In this document: positions 54,551 to 64,000 of the stretch, one piece after another | Layout of the letters: every line of letters begins with the position of its first letter | Numbering within the stretch: position 1 is the first letter of the stretch | DNA from: Symsagittifera roscoffensis | Taxonomy: Eukaryota > Xenacoelomorpha > Acoela > Convolutidae | Length of the DNA stretch: 64,000 nucleotides | Assembly (NCBI RefSeq): GCF_963678635.1 | Contig: NC_087068.1 | Location: 46,763,785-46,827,784, forward strand | Direction: 5' to 3' | The notes under the pieces: model-generated | The model's database searches: none | What the model was told of the DNA's origin: nothing | The model's input: the letters and a program-made list of their open reading frames with translations, nothing else | Position numbers and translations under genes: made by a program

Positions 54551-55654
54551 AAAGAAAATAATTAAATTAGTTATTTTTTAAAAAATTGCTCACACTTATG
54601 CTACTCTTAATAAATTGTGGGTCGAGGTTCTCCATAGATGGTGAGAGGCCAGAGGAGAGTCGTTATGCGGGTCTCTTTGAGTAGAGCCCCTAAATCTGTG
54701 TTATTTTTTTTCTTTAATCAAAAATTTTTTATCTTTAGTTTTTTGATGGTCCTTTTTTGTAAAGGGATTGCTTTTAGTTTGGGTTATCTTTGAGTTAACA
54801 AGTGTTTTATGTGGTCGTTTTAACGTTTTGAATTGAAATTCAAAAAAAAAAACATTTTATCCAGTTTAACCTGGTTTAATCTGGTTTTAAGACTTTCATG
54901 TACAAGTTATTGGTATGGTGGTATTAGTAAGCTGAGGTTGTACCAGTAATTCCTTCTTCCTACTTTTGCTGCAATTTATTTCTGCCAATTGGGTTAGAGA
55001 TAATTTGAAACAAGTGAAAGCGAAATAAATTTATAATCAGTTAGTTTATCAAAGTAGAAACTAATCAATTTCCAAAAAATGTAGCAGAGAATTACGCTGA
55101 CTTGTGAGAGGAGTGCATGAAGTAGGGGTAGGTCAAACAGCAAATTGAAAGTTTCTCAAAAAAAGCGCATATAAAAAGTTAAGTCCTCATCTAATTTTGT
55201 TACTCATTTTTAAACCAATAATCTTTTATAGACAATTAATTGCACAAGTGTAATCGACTTTCGCGGTCTATAAATTTTACTGCAATTTATAAATTACTAA
55301 CAAACAACTAGCGTTATTGGTTCGAAAGTTTTACATTTTTTCCACGTTTTTATTTGATTTTTTTTTAAATTTACCGGTGAATTCTTAAATTAGCTGGTGA
55401 GACACAAATGTAAAATTGTTGAATGAAATTTTGATGAAAATTTAGCAAAAATGTGAATTCATACTGATCGGGGGTCGACTTCAATATAATCCATCAGGGA
55501 GTCGAGTTCAAAATAATCCATTAGGCAAGTTAGTTTTAGCGCGCGGATGATGACTTTCTTAGAGGTGGCGTAAAACTCATGGTGAGTAAATTGTGTAAGG
55601 TTATAGAGCTTGTGACTGAAATTAGTGATGGACATTTTCTAACATGGCTATTTC

Positions 55655-56129
55655 GATAGGTTGGATGCACTCATTCGGAATGATAATGGAGCGGGAGTTT
55701 TCAATGGGGAAATTGTTGGTGAGGGGACAAAAAATATAAATTTGGCGGACTGGGTCATAATTCTGGAGGATGCCGTGGGGTTAGTTGTTTTAGTACAGTA
55801 GGTAATTTTAAGAAAACGGGCAGAAATATAGCAGGAATAAACATGTAACGCAGGTGAGAGTTCCTGGCGGGGAGCTTTGTCAAAATTGTGATGCACTCAT
55901 GATAGGTTGGATGCACTCAAGCGGGATGATAAAGGAGCGGGAGTTTTCAGTGGGGAAATTGTTGGTGAGGGGACAAAGAATAAAAATTTGGTGGACTGGG
56001 TAATAATTCTGGAGGATGCCGTGAGGGTTAGTTGTTTTAGTACATTAGGTAAATTAAAGAAACCGGGCAGAAATATAGCAGGAATAAACATGTAACGCAG
56101 GTGAGGGTTTCTGGCGGGAAGCTTTGTAA
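55655..56129. repeat. 246-bp tandem duplication, two units
   Basis: Units start GATAGGTTGGATGCACTCA at 55655 and 55901; they share GGAGCGGGAGTTTTCA, GGTGAGGGGACAAA and GCAGGAATAAACATGTAACG. The minus-strand frames through both (SPTISPLKTPAPLS) are open, which only reflects the duplicated sequence. Confidence 0.9.
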
Positions 56130-56435
56130 CAAGTGTCTTTGAATAAAGCCATAGTATGTAAGAATGTTAATGATGTTTGTTTTCAGCATTACTCTATACG
56201 AGCTGCTGATATTGCGTTCTCTGGGAATGAGAAAGGTAAAGGCGAGTTTAGAAGTCAAAAGTTCAGGTTTAAGGAAACATCAATTAAATGCTTTTTTGAT
56301 TTGGTGATGCTTGATCTATAACGTGGGCAAACTTTTTGTTAAGGCTATTTAGATCGGACGTATAATCCGTCTTATTGATAACTGTTTCCGTTAGTTTTGA
56401 GTCAACTACTGAATCCGTATCGTAAGGGGAACTTT

Positions 56436-56753
56436 TTATATAGTGTACGACTGCGTGATCCTAGTGCGTAATGGGAAGTTATTTAGATCTTTCTGCGATA
56501 AGCCGTTAATTACAAGCGATAATCCAATGTTTCTGTAGTCTTTGAGTTGTAGTGCGTTAGTTAGTTGGCAGATTATGGTGATATAAAGTCTGTCATTTTT
56601 GTTTCTTTTCAGTTGTGTTTTCAATGGGTAGTGATGTTGTAACATGATATCCTGGAGAATTTTAGGTCGGAGGAATTTTTCATCAACGTAGGTGTTACGT
56701 TGGTTTTGGCCTTTTTTGTTGTCGTAGGAGTATTCAGTTAAAAATGGGTGCAT
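56436..56753 (-). pseudogene. Unknown ORF following env tail in right family G copy
   Basis: A 105-codon frame with HPFLTEYSYDNKKGQNQRNT, YVDEKFLRPKILQDIMLQHH, KNDRLYITIICQLTNALQLK, DYRNIGLSLVINGLSQKDLN. It lies just downstream of the Ser/Pro/Gln-rich region, where the plus-strand copies have the small membrane ORF, but the two are not similar. Function unknown. Confidence 0.3.
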
Positions 56754-56849
56754 ATCAAGTAAAAATTGTAAAAGTGTTAGTATGGCTGTCTTGGTAAATA
56801 CAATTGAATTTTGGATGAGGACGGTTGGTTGAGTAGGTATCTAGGTGGA

Positions 56850-58250
56850 CTAGTGGGGTACCTTCTAATCATAAGACTGCATTTGGACGAGTGGGATTTT
56901 ACGAAGAGATGATGCTGATATTTCTGGCTGTGAAGCAGAGTGGGTCTGTTGATGGATAGTAAGTTGTCGGTAAGTATTAAGAAATTGTTGCTGGTGTTGG
57001 GTAAACTTGTCGAGGTCGTGTTCTAATTTGTCATCTGTTGTAGGACTGTGGGTATCAGGAAGGTTACTAGAGAGAGAGAGAGGAAAAAATCAGGATTCCA
57101 TCTGTGTGGGAATTTACAATTTACTGCTGGGGTTGGGGGAGTTGTTGGAACAAAAAATTATTATGGGAAAAAAAGTGGGCCTTGGTTCAGATTTCAAAAA
57201 ACTGTCAGGGATGTTAACAGCCGAGTTATCTAGTGTGTTTCGATTTTCAAAAACTGAGCCATCAGAGTGCATGTGAGTTGAGTTAGATGAGAAAGTAGAA
57301 AAATTGCGACTAATAACTGGCAAAAAAAGAAGAAGCGAGGTTGAATGTGGAAATGATAAAATTTTATCGTTGTTGGACTTTGGAAGCGTAAGAGAGAGAA
57401 TGACTGAGTGATCCAGTTTGGCGGCTCATCAGGGGCTGAATACATTTTTGTTTCGAGAACGGAAACTTGTCGTGTGTGACTTTCAATTTTTTGTTCATAT
57501 GCTTCATCAGTACTATGTGGCTGCCAGGCTATATACGCATTGGGGCTTCGTCGTTTTTCATAGTTCTGCTGCATTCTTGGTTCTGGTGAAAATTTCTATC
57601 TATAGTTTTTTGGTGCTATCTGAAAATTTTTGTTTTTGATAAATTGTGTAATGTGATCGTACTGTGGCTGTAGTATTTATATTGTTTTCTAGCGTTTCGT
57701 ACGTGTTTGGTTTGTTGATAGTTTTCATTGTTTTTGCTAAGTTGTGCTTATACGTGAATTTTAGTAACAAATGTCAAGAAGTTTTCAAAAAGTCCTGCAA
57801 ATAATTTTCTTGCTACGCTGGCTTGTCTGTTGACTTATTTATTAACCCCTCAATTTTTGTATTTTAATCGATAACCTGTCTTTTAATACTGACCATTTTG
57901 TTAGAAGTTTTTGAAATTGTAGTCTACGGATATTATGATGTATATGTTACTAAGAGTAAGCACTTATGGATTGTAAATCGATATTTTGACTTCGAACTTT
58001 TGTGAGCTTGCTTTTGAGGTCAAAAATTTTCTTAAAACGTCATTAAACTGGGGTAAGGTGTGAGGTGATAATAAGTATTTTCGTCAGTATTCAATTTTAC
58101 TACGTTGTGGCTAAGTTCTGATCCACATGGGACTGCGGTATCCCAAATATCTTCAAAAACATATAGTGCTGAGACTTTGTTTGTGCAGGTAAAACACCAA
58201 ACGATGCTGCCTTCAAAATAAAAAAATCGAGCGGTTGTCTGAGTGTAGTA
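56850..58250 (-). pseudogene. Envelope-like glycoprotein C-terminal half, right copy
   Basis: Read on the minus strand: AVPCGSELSHNVVKLNTDEN, TYYHLTPYPSLM (about 58150-58050), then NRQASVARKLFAGLFENFLT (about 57820), NTYETLENNINTTATVRSHY (about 57690), QPHSTDEAYEQKIESHTRQV (about 57530), SAPDEPPNWITQSFSLL, and a Ser/Pro/Gln-rich end (QQQFLNTYRQLTIHQQTHSA, about 56980). Each block matches a block in the plus-strand modules in the same order, with different substitutions and stops. This independent copy confirms the reading frames chosen there. Confidence 0.6.
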
Positions 58251-58388
58251 ACCTAGTAATACTACTAATTCTAGTGAAAGTGAAATTTGTTTACGTTCTA
58301 GTTAACATAAGTGATGTAAATTTTCGAACTCTGAGAGTGACATTTCTTGAAACCTTACTATGATTTATTTAAAGTTAAAGAGTTGAAA

Positions 58389-58922
58389 ATGGACACGGAT
58401 TCGTTATACCAAGTTCTGGAATCCATTGAGGTAAGAAAAATGCATGGGAAAAACTGAAGTGAATTGATCGCAGAGAATTTTCAACGGCAGATACAAAATC
58501 GAATTTCTTTCCTCGAACGTAAAGCAGTACTTTTGAACTGCACGATTGACAATAACCTGGAGCTTTAAAGAGGAGTTTTGTTGCACCGAGATGTTATGTT
58601 TGTGTAATAGGTTTTATTGCTGTTATGACAACAAGTCAGATATTTTTTATCATCAAAAAACTAAGCAAACTTGTTTTAGAAGTTTCTGGAGACAATTCTA
58701 TGGCAAATAAACGAGAGTACTGGATAGAACAATCAATTTATAGTCAACAAACCGAATATTTTGGACTGATAGTCATATGAACGCTATATATAATCAAACA
58801 AATAAGTATCTTGTTGTTCTTATCCAGAGGGTCAAGTTGAAGATGATGGAGATTTTACAAAGCCATTGAAATTAAAAGAAGTGATGAAACGTAGTAGGCT
58901 CGCGAGGTTTGATGCAATGTAG
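58389..58922 (+). CDS. Possible three-exon gene encoding a 59-residue coiled-coil-like protein
   Basis: Exon 1 (58389-58430) reads MDTDSLYQVLESIE and ends at GAG|GTAAGA. A 45-base intron ends ATCGCAGAG. Exon 2 (58476-58518) reads NFQRQIQNRISFLE plus one base and ends at C|GTAAAG. A 309-base intron ends TCTTATCCAG. Exon 3 (58828-58922) begins AG, completes a Gln codon, reads GQVEDDGDFTKPLKLKEVMK then RSRLARFDAM, and ends TAG. Phases match at both junctions. Heptad-like spacing in the first 30 residues suggests a coiled coil. The model is built by eye; the second acceptor base choice (CAG or CAGAG) changes the frame. No family recognised. Confidence 0.45.
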
Positions 58923-59712
58923 TAAATTTATGCAAAAACCAGTATGCTTTGATGATGTAATGATTTTTCAAGAAAAAATAATATACAATGCAATGATTTT
59001 ACTCTCTTTTTATTTCATTGTTTTTTTTTCCTAAAACCCTTGGTTTATTTTCGAAGCTTCAGGAGGTTTTTTTAATAATTTAAGCTAGATAGTCCATTCC
59101 GTGAACTAGTTAAACAACAAATGAAACAAGTCATAGACCAACCTGAATCAAATCTTATTGTGATTTGATTTTTTTACAGAAAAAACGAAAGAAGAAAACT
59201 AATATTTTTCGGAAAACCATAGAAAGCAACCAACTTAAGATCGACAAACCGAAGATTTTGAACTGTTAATCATATGATGGCTATAAATGATGAAACAAAG
59301 AAAGGATTCAACAATCTACACGTGATACACTATTAGTTTTACATAATTAGGTAACGCGCACCAAACTATTTTTCGTAAACTTGAAATTTTTAAGCAAAAA
59401 TAACAAAAATCCTTTTTGTTCATTTTCTTACCATGACACACACACTGAAACCTTAGTAGCTCTTTTTCATAAACCAATACATAGCAAAGCCCATTTTCTC
59501 TTTTCATACATAGCTTGCGGACCATAAATTTTCACACTATCATAGTATGTAGGGTCCGCCAAACACAATGATAGTAGCAAATAAAATGTTTTTTTTTATG
59601 TTATGTTATTATATAATGATTGACGATCGACTGTAGCCAATGAAACAATATACTTTTTTTGTTTTGTTAAATTATGTTATTTTTAATTTTGTGTTATGTA
59701 TATATTTTTTGA
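58923..59712. other. Spacer, no gene seen
   Basis: AT-rich, with several ATGTTATGTTATTAT-type simple stretches near 59600-59700. No supported gene. Confidence 0.35.
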
Positions 59713-59988
59713 ATGTATCTAAGCAACATTTTGATTGGCTCTGAAAAGTTTCACCAAAATCACGATATTGGCATTGTCGGCCTGGAGCCGATGACTAAAT
59801 GCACTAATTCATCTTTGTTTCAAATTAGAGGTCAACGAAAGTTCGAAAGTGTTTTTGTGACGGATCAGGGGGAAAGCTATCTCAAAAATTTAAAAACTAC
59901 CACCGCCAGGCCTCATCTTAAGAAGTATCTTAATTCATTCAGTCGTTGCGAACCAATGGGGCATCTCCCAAAGTTTTTCGTTAATTAA
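59713..59988 (+). other. Unassigned 91-codon frame
   Basis: Reads FHQNHDIGIVGLEPMTKCTN, SSLFQIRGQRKFESVFVTDQ, GESYLKNLKTTTARPHLKKY, LNSFSRCEPMGHLPKFFVN. Base composition is more balanced than its surroundings, as in real coding DNA or a separate repeat. No domain recognised; it may be a transposon fragment (the region to its right is repetitive). Confidence 0.3.
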
Positions 59989-60089
59989 AGATACCAATAA
60001 AACTCTTTTCGTCAAAATCGAACATTAAACAACAGATCACAACAATTAGTTTCGTCTAAATTAACCATCGATTGCAACAGAACCACTCA

Positions 60090-61110
60090 AAAAAAACTTG
60101 CTGCGCGTAACAAGACTGCTCATAACACGGTAAAGTCCTGAGTGTTCCAAATGCATGTTAAGGTCTAAGCAGCAGTAATAACATAAAAAACTGAAGGTAA
60201 AAAAAATACCAAATGATTTTAGACCAAATGAGATTTTTCATAAAAAGCATCCGTCCGCACGCCAAAACACGACTTTTGAGACGGATAAGTTTCCGCTTAC
60301 GCGTTCATACAGCGGAATACGTCGCGCGGTAATTAAACAAATGGGCCGTTGTTTAGTCAAGAACATTTAAACCCTCATAAATTCACAAAGAATGATCACA
60401 GTTGAAATATCTTATCAAATTTAAGCTCAGGACAACGATGTATGTTGGAAAATTTCTCAAAAAAATCTGTCAAAAATGTCTAGTTAAAAATCCAAATGTG
60501 TCTAAAGGAAAAAACACTCTGAACAGAAATATTCCCTTACTTACCTTACGAAAGTCAGAACAAGACTGCTCGTATCAGAGCAAAACCTTGAATGTTTTGA
60601 CTGCCTTTTAGGATCCATGGAGCAAAAATTAACAAAAAAAAATTGAATGCAATAAAATAAATTGAAAGAAAAATTAAAAATTGACATTTTTTTGACATCT
60701 ACCCACATGCCATATAGTGATAAAATTTGCAAAGGGCAAAGTGATAAAACTGGTGATCTAGTAACAAATCATTTATGACAAATCAGCTTCCTTCAATCAA
60801 TTTTGAACAATTTACAAGACGGACTAAATCTCTAAAAGCGCAAAATATATCGCGCGTTAATTGTACCGAATTGGCTAAAATGGCAATATTTTAACTCCCA
60901 TAGTTTTACGAAAAATGATCACAGGTGAAATATCTTTTTAACTTTGAGCTCAAGATAACAATAATTTTTGAATAATATAGAAAATTTTTGTCGAAAATGG
61001 CTAGTTAAATAGTCTAGAATTTCGTTTGAATGGCTAGAAGTTTGTTTGACGAAAAAACACCCATCCCGAGCACAAATATTCCGTTACTTTCGTTTTGAAA
61101 ATCGGAACAG
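60090..61110 (+). repeat. Two direct units (about 0.5 kb) of a repeat family
   Basis: Unit 1 (about 60100-60555) and unit 2 (about 60560-61110) share AACAAGACTGCTC, GTTTTGACTGCC-like text, CGCGCG(T/G)TAATTAA/TTGTA, GAATGATCACAG/AAATGATCACAGGTGAAATATC and TTTGAGCTCA(A/G)GA(T/C)AACA blocks. An inverted third unit lies at 62125-62640. Confidence 0.65.
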
Positions 61111-61494
61111 TAATAAAATAATTGTCTCAAGGATGCATCAGAATTGAAGCCAGACTTTTCATTGAAGCTTTTGCAACTCAAACAAAAAGGAACAAACGCC
61201 ATTTACAACCTTACAAAGACTGTTAAATCTGTGAATCCTAATAGAACATCAACTAATAAAAACTTCTTTAAAAATAACGTCTAAAAATTAGGAAAAGATG
61301 TTTAAACTTGTATTCTGTTTTAAAAAATTGCTTGAACAACTCAACAGAGAAAGCGTATCAAACAACTTCAATCAGAAACACAGTGTCCACAAATAGAGAT
61401 GTAAAACAGATGGTTCTGAATAACTTTGAAGATTATTTGTCTTCAAATTTCAAAAAAAGTTTTCTTTGGGTTTTTACTTCATCAAATATTTAAA

Positions 61495-62112
61495 CTCGCT
61501 CCTCGGGGCCCCGTGTCGGAAATTAGCCCAATGAAACTAATCGCATGCTTATACGTACAAAAGTATTTCTATTCACAAAAACCTGACCTTTCCTGGGCCT
61601 GACAAATCTGTATGCTGTAGCTTCAAAAGTCAGTTGAACCAATCAAAAGACAAACTTATTAAACTTACCAAATCAGAATCAGGCCTTTTTGTTTATTGAA
61701 CAGTGGAAAACAACTACTATCTTTGAAACACTTGATACTGCATCATCAAATATTGTTAATATTGATGCCGATGAGATTAATAGAGCTGAACAACAGAATC
61801 CTCTGAATATATTTAAAGGTTAAATGTCTACAAGGAATTATGACGCAATTTTTGAAATTTTCAGAAAGTTCACTTGGATTATTGAAACATCAAATGTACA
61901 AAACTGCACCAAAGGCCCCGCGTCAGCCGTAGCCATTTTAGTAGACCAGTGGAACTAATCGGATGTTTATAAGTTCAAAAGTAGTTGTTTTCACAAAAAC
62001 CTGACACCTTATGGGCGTGACGAATCTGTATGCTATTGCATAAAATTCAGTTGAACAATCAACAGAAGAACTTATTAAACTTTTAAAATCAGAATCAAGC
62101 CGTTTTGATTAT
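61495..62112 (+). repeat. Direct repeat pair (about 215 bp) between inverted units
   Basis: 61495-61712 and 61895-62112 share GGCCCCG(T/C)GTC, AACTAATCG(C/G)ATG, CACAAAAACCTGAC, TCTGTATGCT and CTTATTAAACTT blocks, roughly 70-75 percent similar by eye. Confidence 0.6.
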
Positions 62113-62124
62113 TCTTCCGACTTT

Positions 62125-62640
62125 TGTAACAAAAGTTACGGAGTGTTTGTGTTCGGGGTGAGTTTTTGATCTTCAGACAAATTTCGACTTTTTAACTAAC
62201 CATTTTGACAAAATTTTTTAAATATAATTCAAAATTGTTATCTTGAGCTTAATTTTGAAAACATATTTTACTTGTGATCATTTTTCGTAGAGTTATGATT
62301 ATTTAACGATTGCCATTATGGCTAATTTGGGGCAATTAACGCGCGATCTATTTCGCTCTACTAACGCGTAAGCGGAGATTTAAGTCGTCTTAGAAATCGT
62401 TCCAAATTGGTTGAAGGAAGCTTGTTTGCCATAATTTGTTTGTTACTAGGAGCGACATTTATCATTTAGTGTTTTATATGGCGTGTGAAGGAATGGTTTT
62501 CACAAAAATCTCAAATTCAATTCTTTGATTTTTTTTACATTTAACTGTTTTATGTTATCACTCCTTCATAGACCTTAAAATGCAGTCAACACATTCAGGG
62601 CTTCGCCCTGATACGAACAGTCTGCTTAATTTCAGGGCAG
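62125..62640 (-). repeat. Inverted third unit of the 60-kb repeat family
   Basis: Reverse complement of the unit at 60560-61110: TGTGATCATTTTTCGTAGAG, GGCAATTAACGCGCGAT, GGTTGAAGGAAGCTTGTTTG, and GATACGAACAGTCTGC mirroring GCAGACTGTTCGTATC-like text at 60570. With unit 2 it forms large inverted arms enclosing about 1 kb, as in a foldback or TIR element without an identified transposase. Confidence 0.65.
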
Positions 62641-63730
62641 TGCTTACTTTCTTGTGCTTCGTTTTATTTTTGTTGTGTTTGACTTGAAAAACAGTAGCCC
62701 AAGACTTAATAAGAGAATTCAGTTAAAACAAAATTTTTATCGAAACGATTTTTTTCTAACGATACCAGTTTCGCCTCTCATTTGTAAAACCAATCAACCT
62801 CAATGGATCAATGAAAAAAACGTCTTTTATATGGCGTATGGGGGACGCTTTTCACAAAAAAATTCATTTTTAAAAAAAGTTCATTTTGTTTTATTACATT
62901 TAATTTTTATGTTTTTACTGCTCCAAAAACCTTAAAGAGCAGTCACAACAAATTTGAAAAGCTTAATTCTGTACTAACAAATGTTGATAATATCGTTGCT
63001 CATGAGAAAATGGTAATGTAAAACAGAGGACTTTGAATATTTTGGAAGATTCTGACCTCATATATTTGAGATATTTCAAAAACAGTTCTGACTTCTTTAT
63101 CAAACTAGTAATATGTCAATTTTTAAACTCATTTTCTTGATGGTATCTATATCTTTTGTTTTTTTGGCCTTTTGTAGTTTCTATAACAAATAAAGTTTCG
63201 AAATTGGGAAATCTTCCGAAGGATATTTCAAAGAAACGCCCATCTAAATCTGAAGAACAAAGATAATTAATTATCCGTGAGGTTTTTCTATATCTCCTGT
63301 TTTTTTGCGGATGTTTCTGCTACAGTTTGCCGACCACTCAATCTTATTTAAAACTCCTATTGCAAAAACTGAACATTCAAAATAAAATGGCCACTACAAC
63401 TAGGTTTTATTTGCTTATGGTATTAATGTATATCTGCACTTAGTGACAGGAAACAAGACTCGGTATCCGCGCTGAAACTGCCATATTCTTGTTGTTTTCC
63501 TTTATTATTTACAATTAATGAGGAAAACTAGTTAAGTTTCAGTTGTGTTTCCAATTATTTCAACAAGGTTTGTACTGTAGTTCTACTCTGGAGTCAGATA
63601 AATGGAAAAGTAATCTGAACAAGTAGCCAAGACCAAGTAAAACTCAAAATCTCGTATCACATCATTTGAAACAAAATCCATAGTTTGGTTCTTTCTGCTG
63701 TCTTGTTATACTCTCTAATTTATCTTCTGC
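62641..63730. other. Spacer, no supported gene
   Basis: A 93-codon plus-strand frame (62654-62935) includes text similar to the preceding repeat (TATGGCGTATGGGGGACGCTT versus the 62480 region) and was not called. The remainder is AT-rich without recognisable content. Confidence 0.3.
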
Positions 63731-63812
63731 ATTAGAACGCACGCCAATCATTAGAACGCACGACAAGAACGCACTATCATTAGAACGCACTACACTAGAA
63801 CGCACGACAAGG
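63731..63812. repeat. Short tandem repeat with TAGAACGCAC core
   Basis: ATTAGAACGCACGCCAATC, then ATTAGAACGCACGACA, AGAACGCACTATC, ATTAGAACGCACTAC, and CTAGAACGCACGACAAG: five units of 13-19 bp with the core (T)AGAACGCAC. Confidence 0.85.
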
Positions 63813-63919
63813 TAAATAAACGACATTTACGGAAAATATAATTTGTATGTAGTTTCTGTTACTGACTTTCAGCCATAACATGTATATTATCTAAGAGTCT
63901 AGAAATTTTAGCAGACCGG

Positions 63920-63998
63920 TTTTTTTTAGCAGCCTCAGAACAATTATAAAGCCAGATAACACTTCAAGACCCAGTTTTTTAGCAGACTCAGAACATTT
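63920..63998. repeat. Direct repeat TTTTTTAGCAG(N)CTCAGAACA
   Basis: The phrase TTTTTTAGCAG followed by CCTCAGAACA or ACTCAGAACA occurs at 63920 and 63974 at the window edge, and may continue beyond it. Confidence 0.7.
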
Positions 63999-64000
63999 AT

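Larger units (their letters stand above)
53572..58250 (-). mobile_element. Family G element, right copy, env and 3' LTR only
   Basis: Minus-strand 3' part of the same family: envelope C-terminal blocks (58200-57400), Ser/Pro/Gln-rich tail (57400-56850), then about 2.8 kb of poorly conserved sequence, then the 3' LTR. The 5' side is cut near 58250. Gag, pol and the 5' LTR are missing. It shows what the normal 3' end of the family looks like, which the plus-strand element lacks. Confidence 0.65.

Noticed and set aside
57007-57276. Plus-strand frames across the right env tail
   Set aside because: Shadows of the minus-strand Ser/Pro/Gln-rich env tail, which matches the other family copies.

Overview
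The window is AT-rich invertebrate metazoan DNA. It has spliced genes with short introns and pyrimidine-rich acceptors ending in CAG, long repeat-filled gaps, and several LTR retrotransposons; nothing looks prokaryotic. The species cannot be fixed from the sequence. No long element in the window appears intact, and most of the 64 kb is decayed mobile DNA.

Layout. 1-1660: 3' end of a BEL/Pao retrotransposon with a dead integrase. 1990-5593 (minus): 5' end (LTR, PBS, leader, gag start) of a Ty3/gypsy-like family with an envelope gene, called family G here. 5825-8874 (minus): a host locus, with the C-terminal two thirds of a superfamily 1 helicase-like protein and a decayed helical ORF downstream. 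9383-11370: a 22-bp satellite and a 710-bp foldback element. 12023-about 41730 (plus): a second family G element with LTR, PBS, gag, protease/RT/RNase H/integrase, a lysine-rich Pol tail, a Ser/Pro/Thr-rich ORF and an envelope-like glycoprotein, followed by conserved small ORFs. Everything downstream of pol was duplicated in tandem together with adjoining host sequence (units 21795-30586 and 30587-43538), and unit 2 contains a further internal duplication. 41731-46500: host-like cluster with two decayed PC4-like coding regions, two minus-strand exon candidates and a small zinc-finger ORF. 50214-51867 (minus): first exon of a NERD-domain plus P-loop protein. 52344-53053: second 710-bp foldback element. 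53572-58250 (minus): 3' end (envelope, 3' LTR) of a third family G copy. 58389-58922 (plus): a possible three-exon gene of 59 residues. 60090-64000: tandem and inverted repeats.

How the parts relate. The NERD/P-loop exon (50214-51867) ends at a splice donor just after helicase motif I. The helicase exon (6735-8874) starts at a strong acceptor and carries motifs IV-VI. Both are on the minus strand, so they may be the two ends of one gene split by the 30-kb retroelement cluster, or two fragments of paralogues. The splice phases do not join directly, so at least one exon would be missing. The three family G LTRs define the element ends: they start TG(G/A)AACCAGTTC and end AACTCA, and the PBS TGGTGCGACCAAAAG follows two bases later. 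The most unusual features are the tandem capture of host DNA with the 3' half of a retroelement (which created a chimeric lysine-rich ORF), the triplicated small ORFs kept open while gag and pol decayed, the PC4-like cluster, and the paired full-length palindromes.
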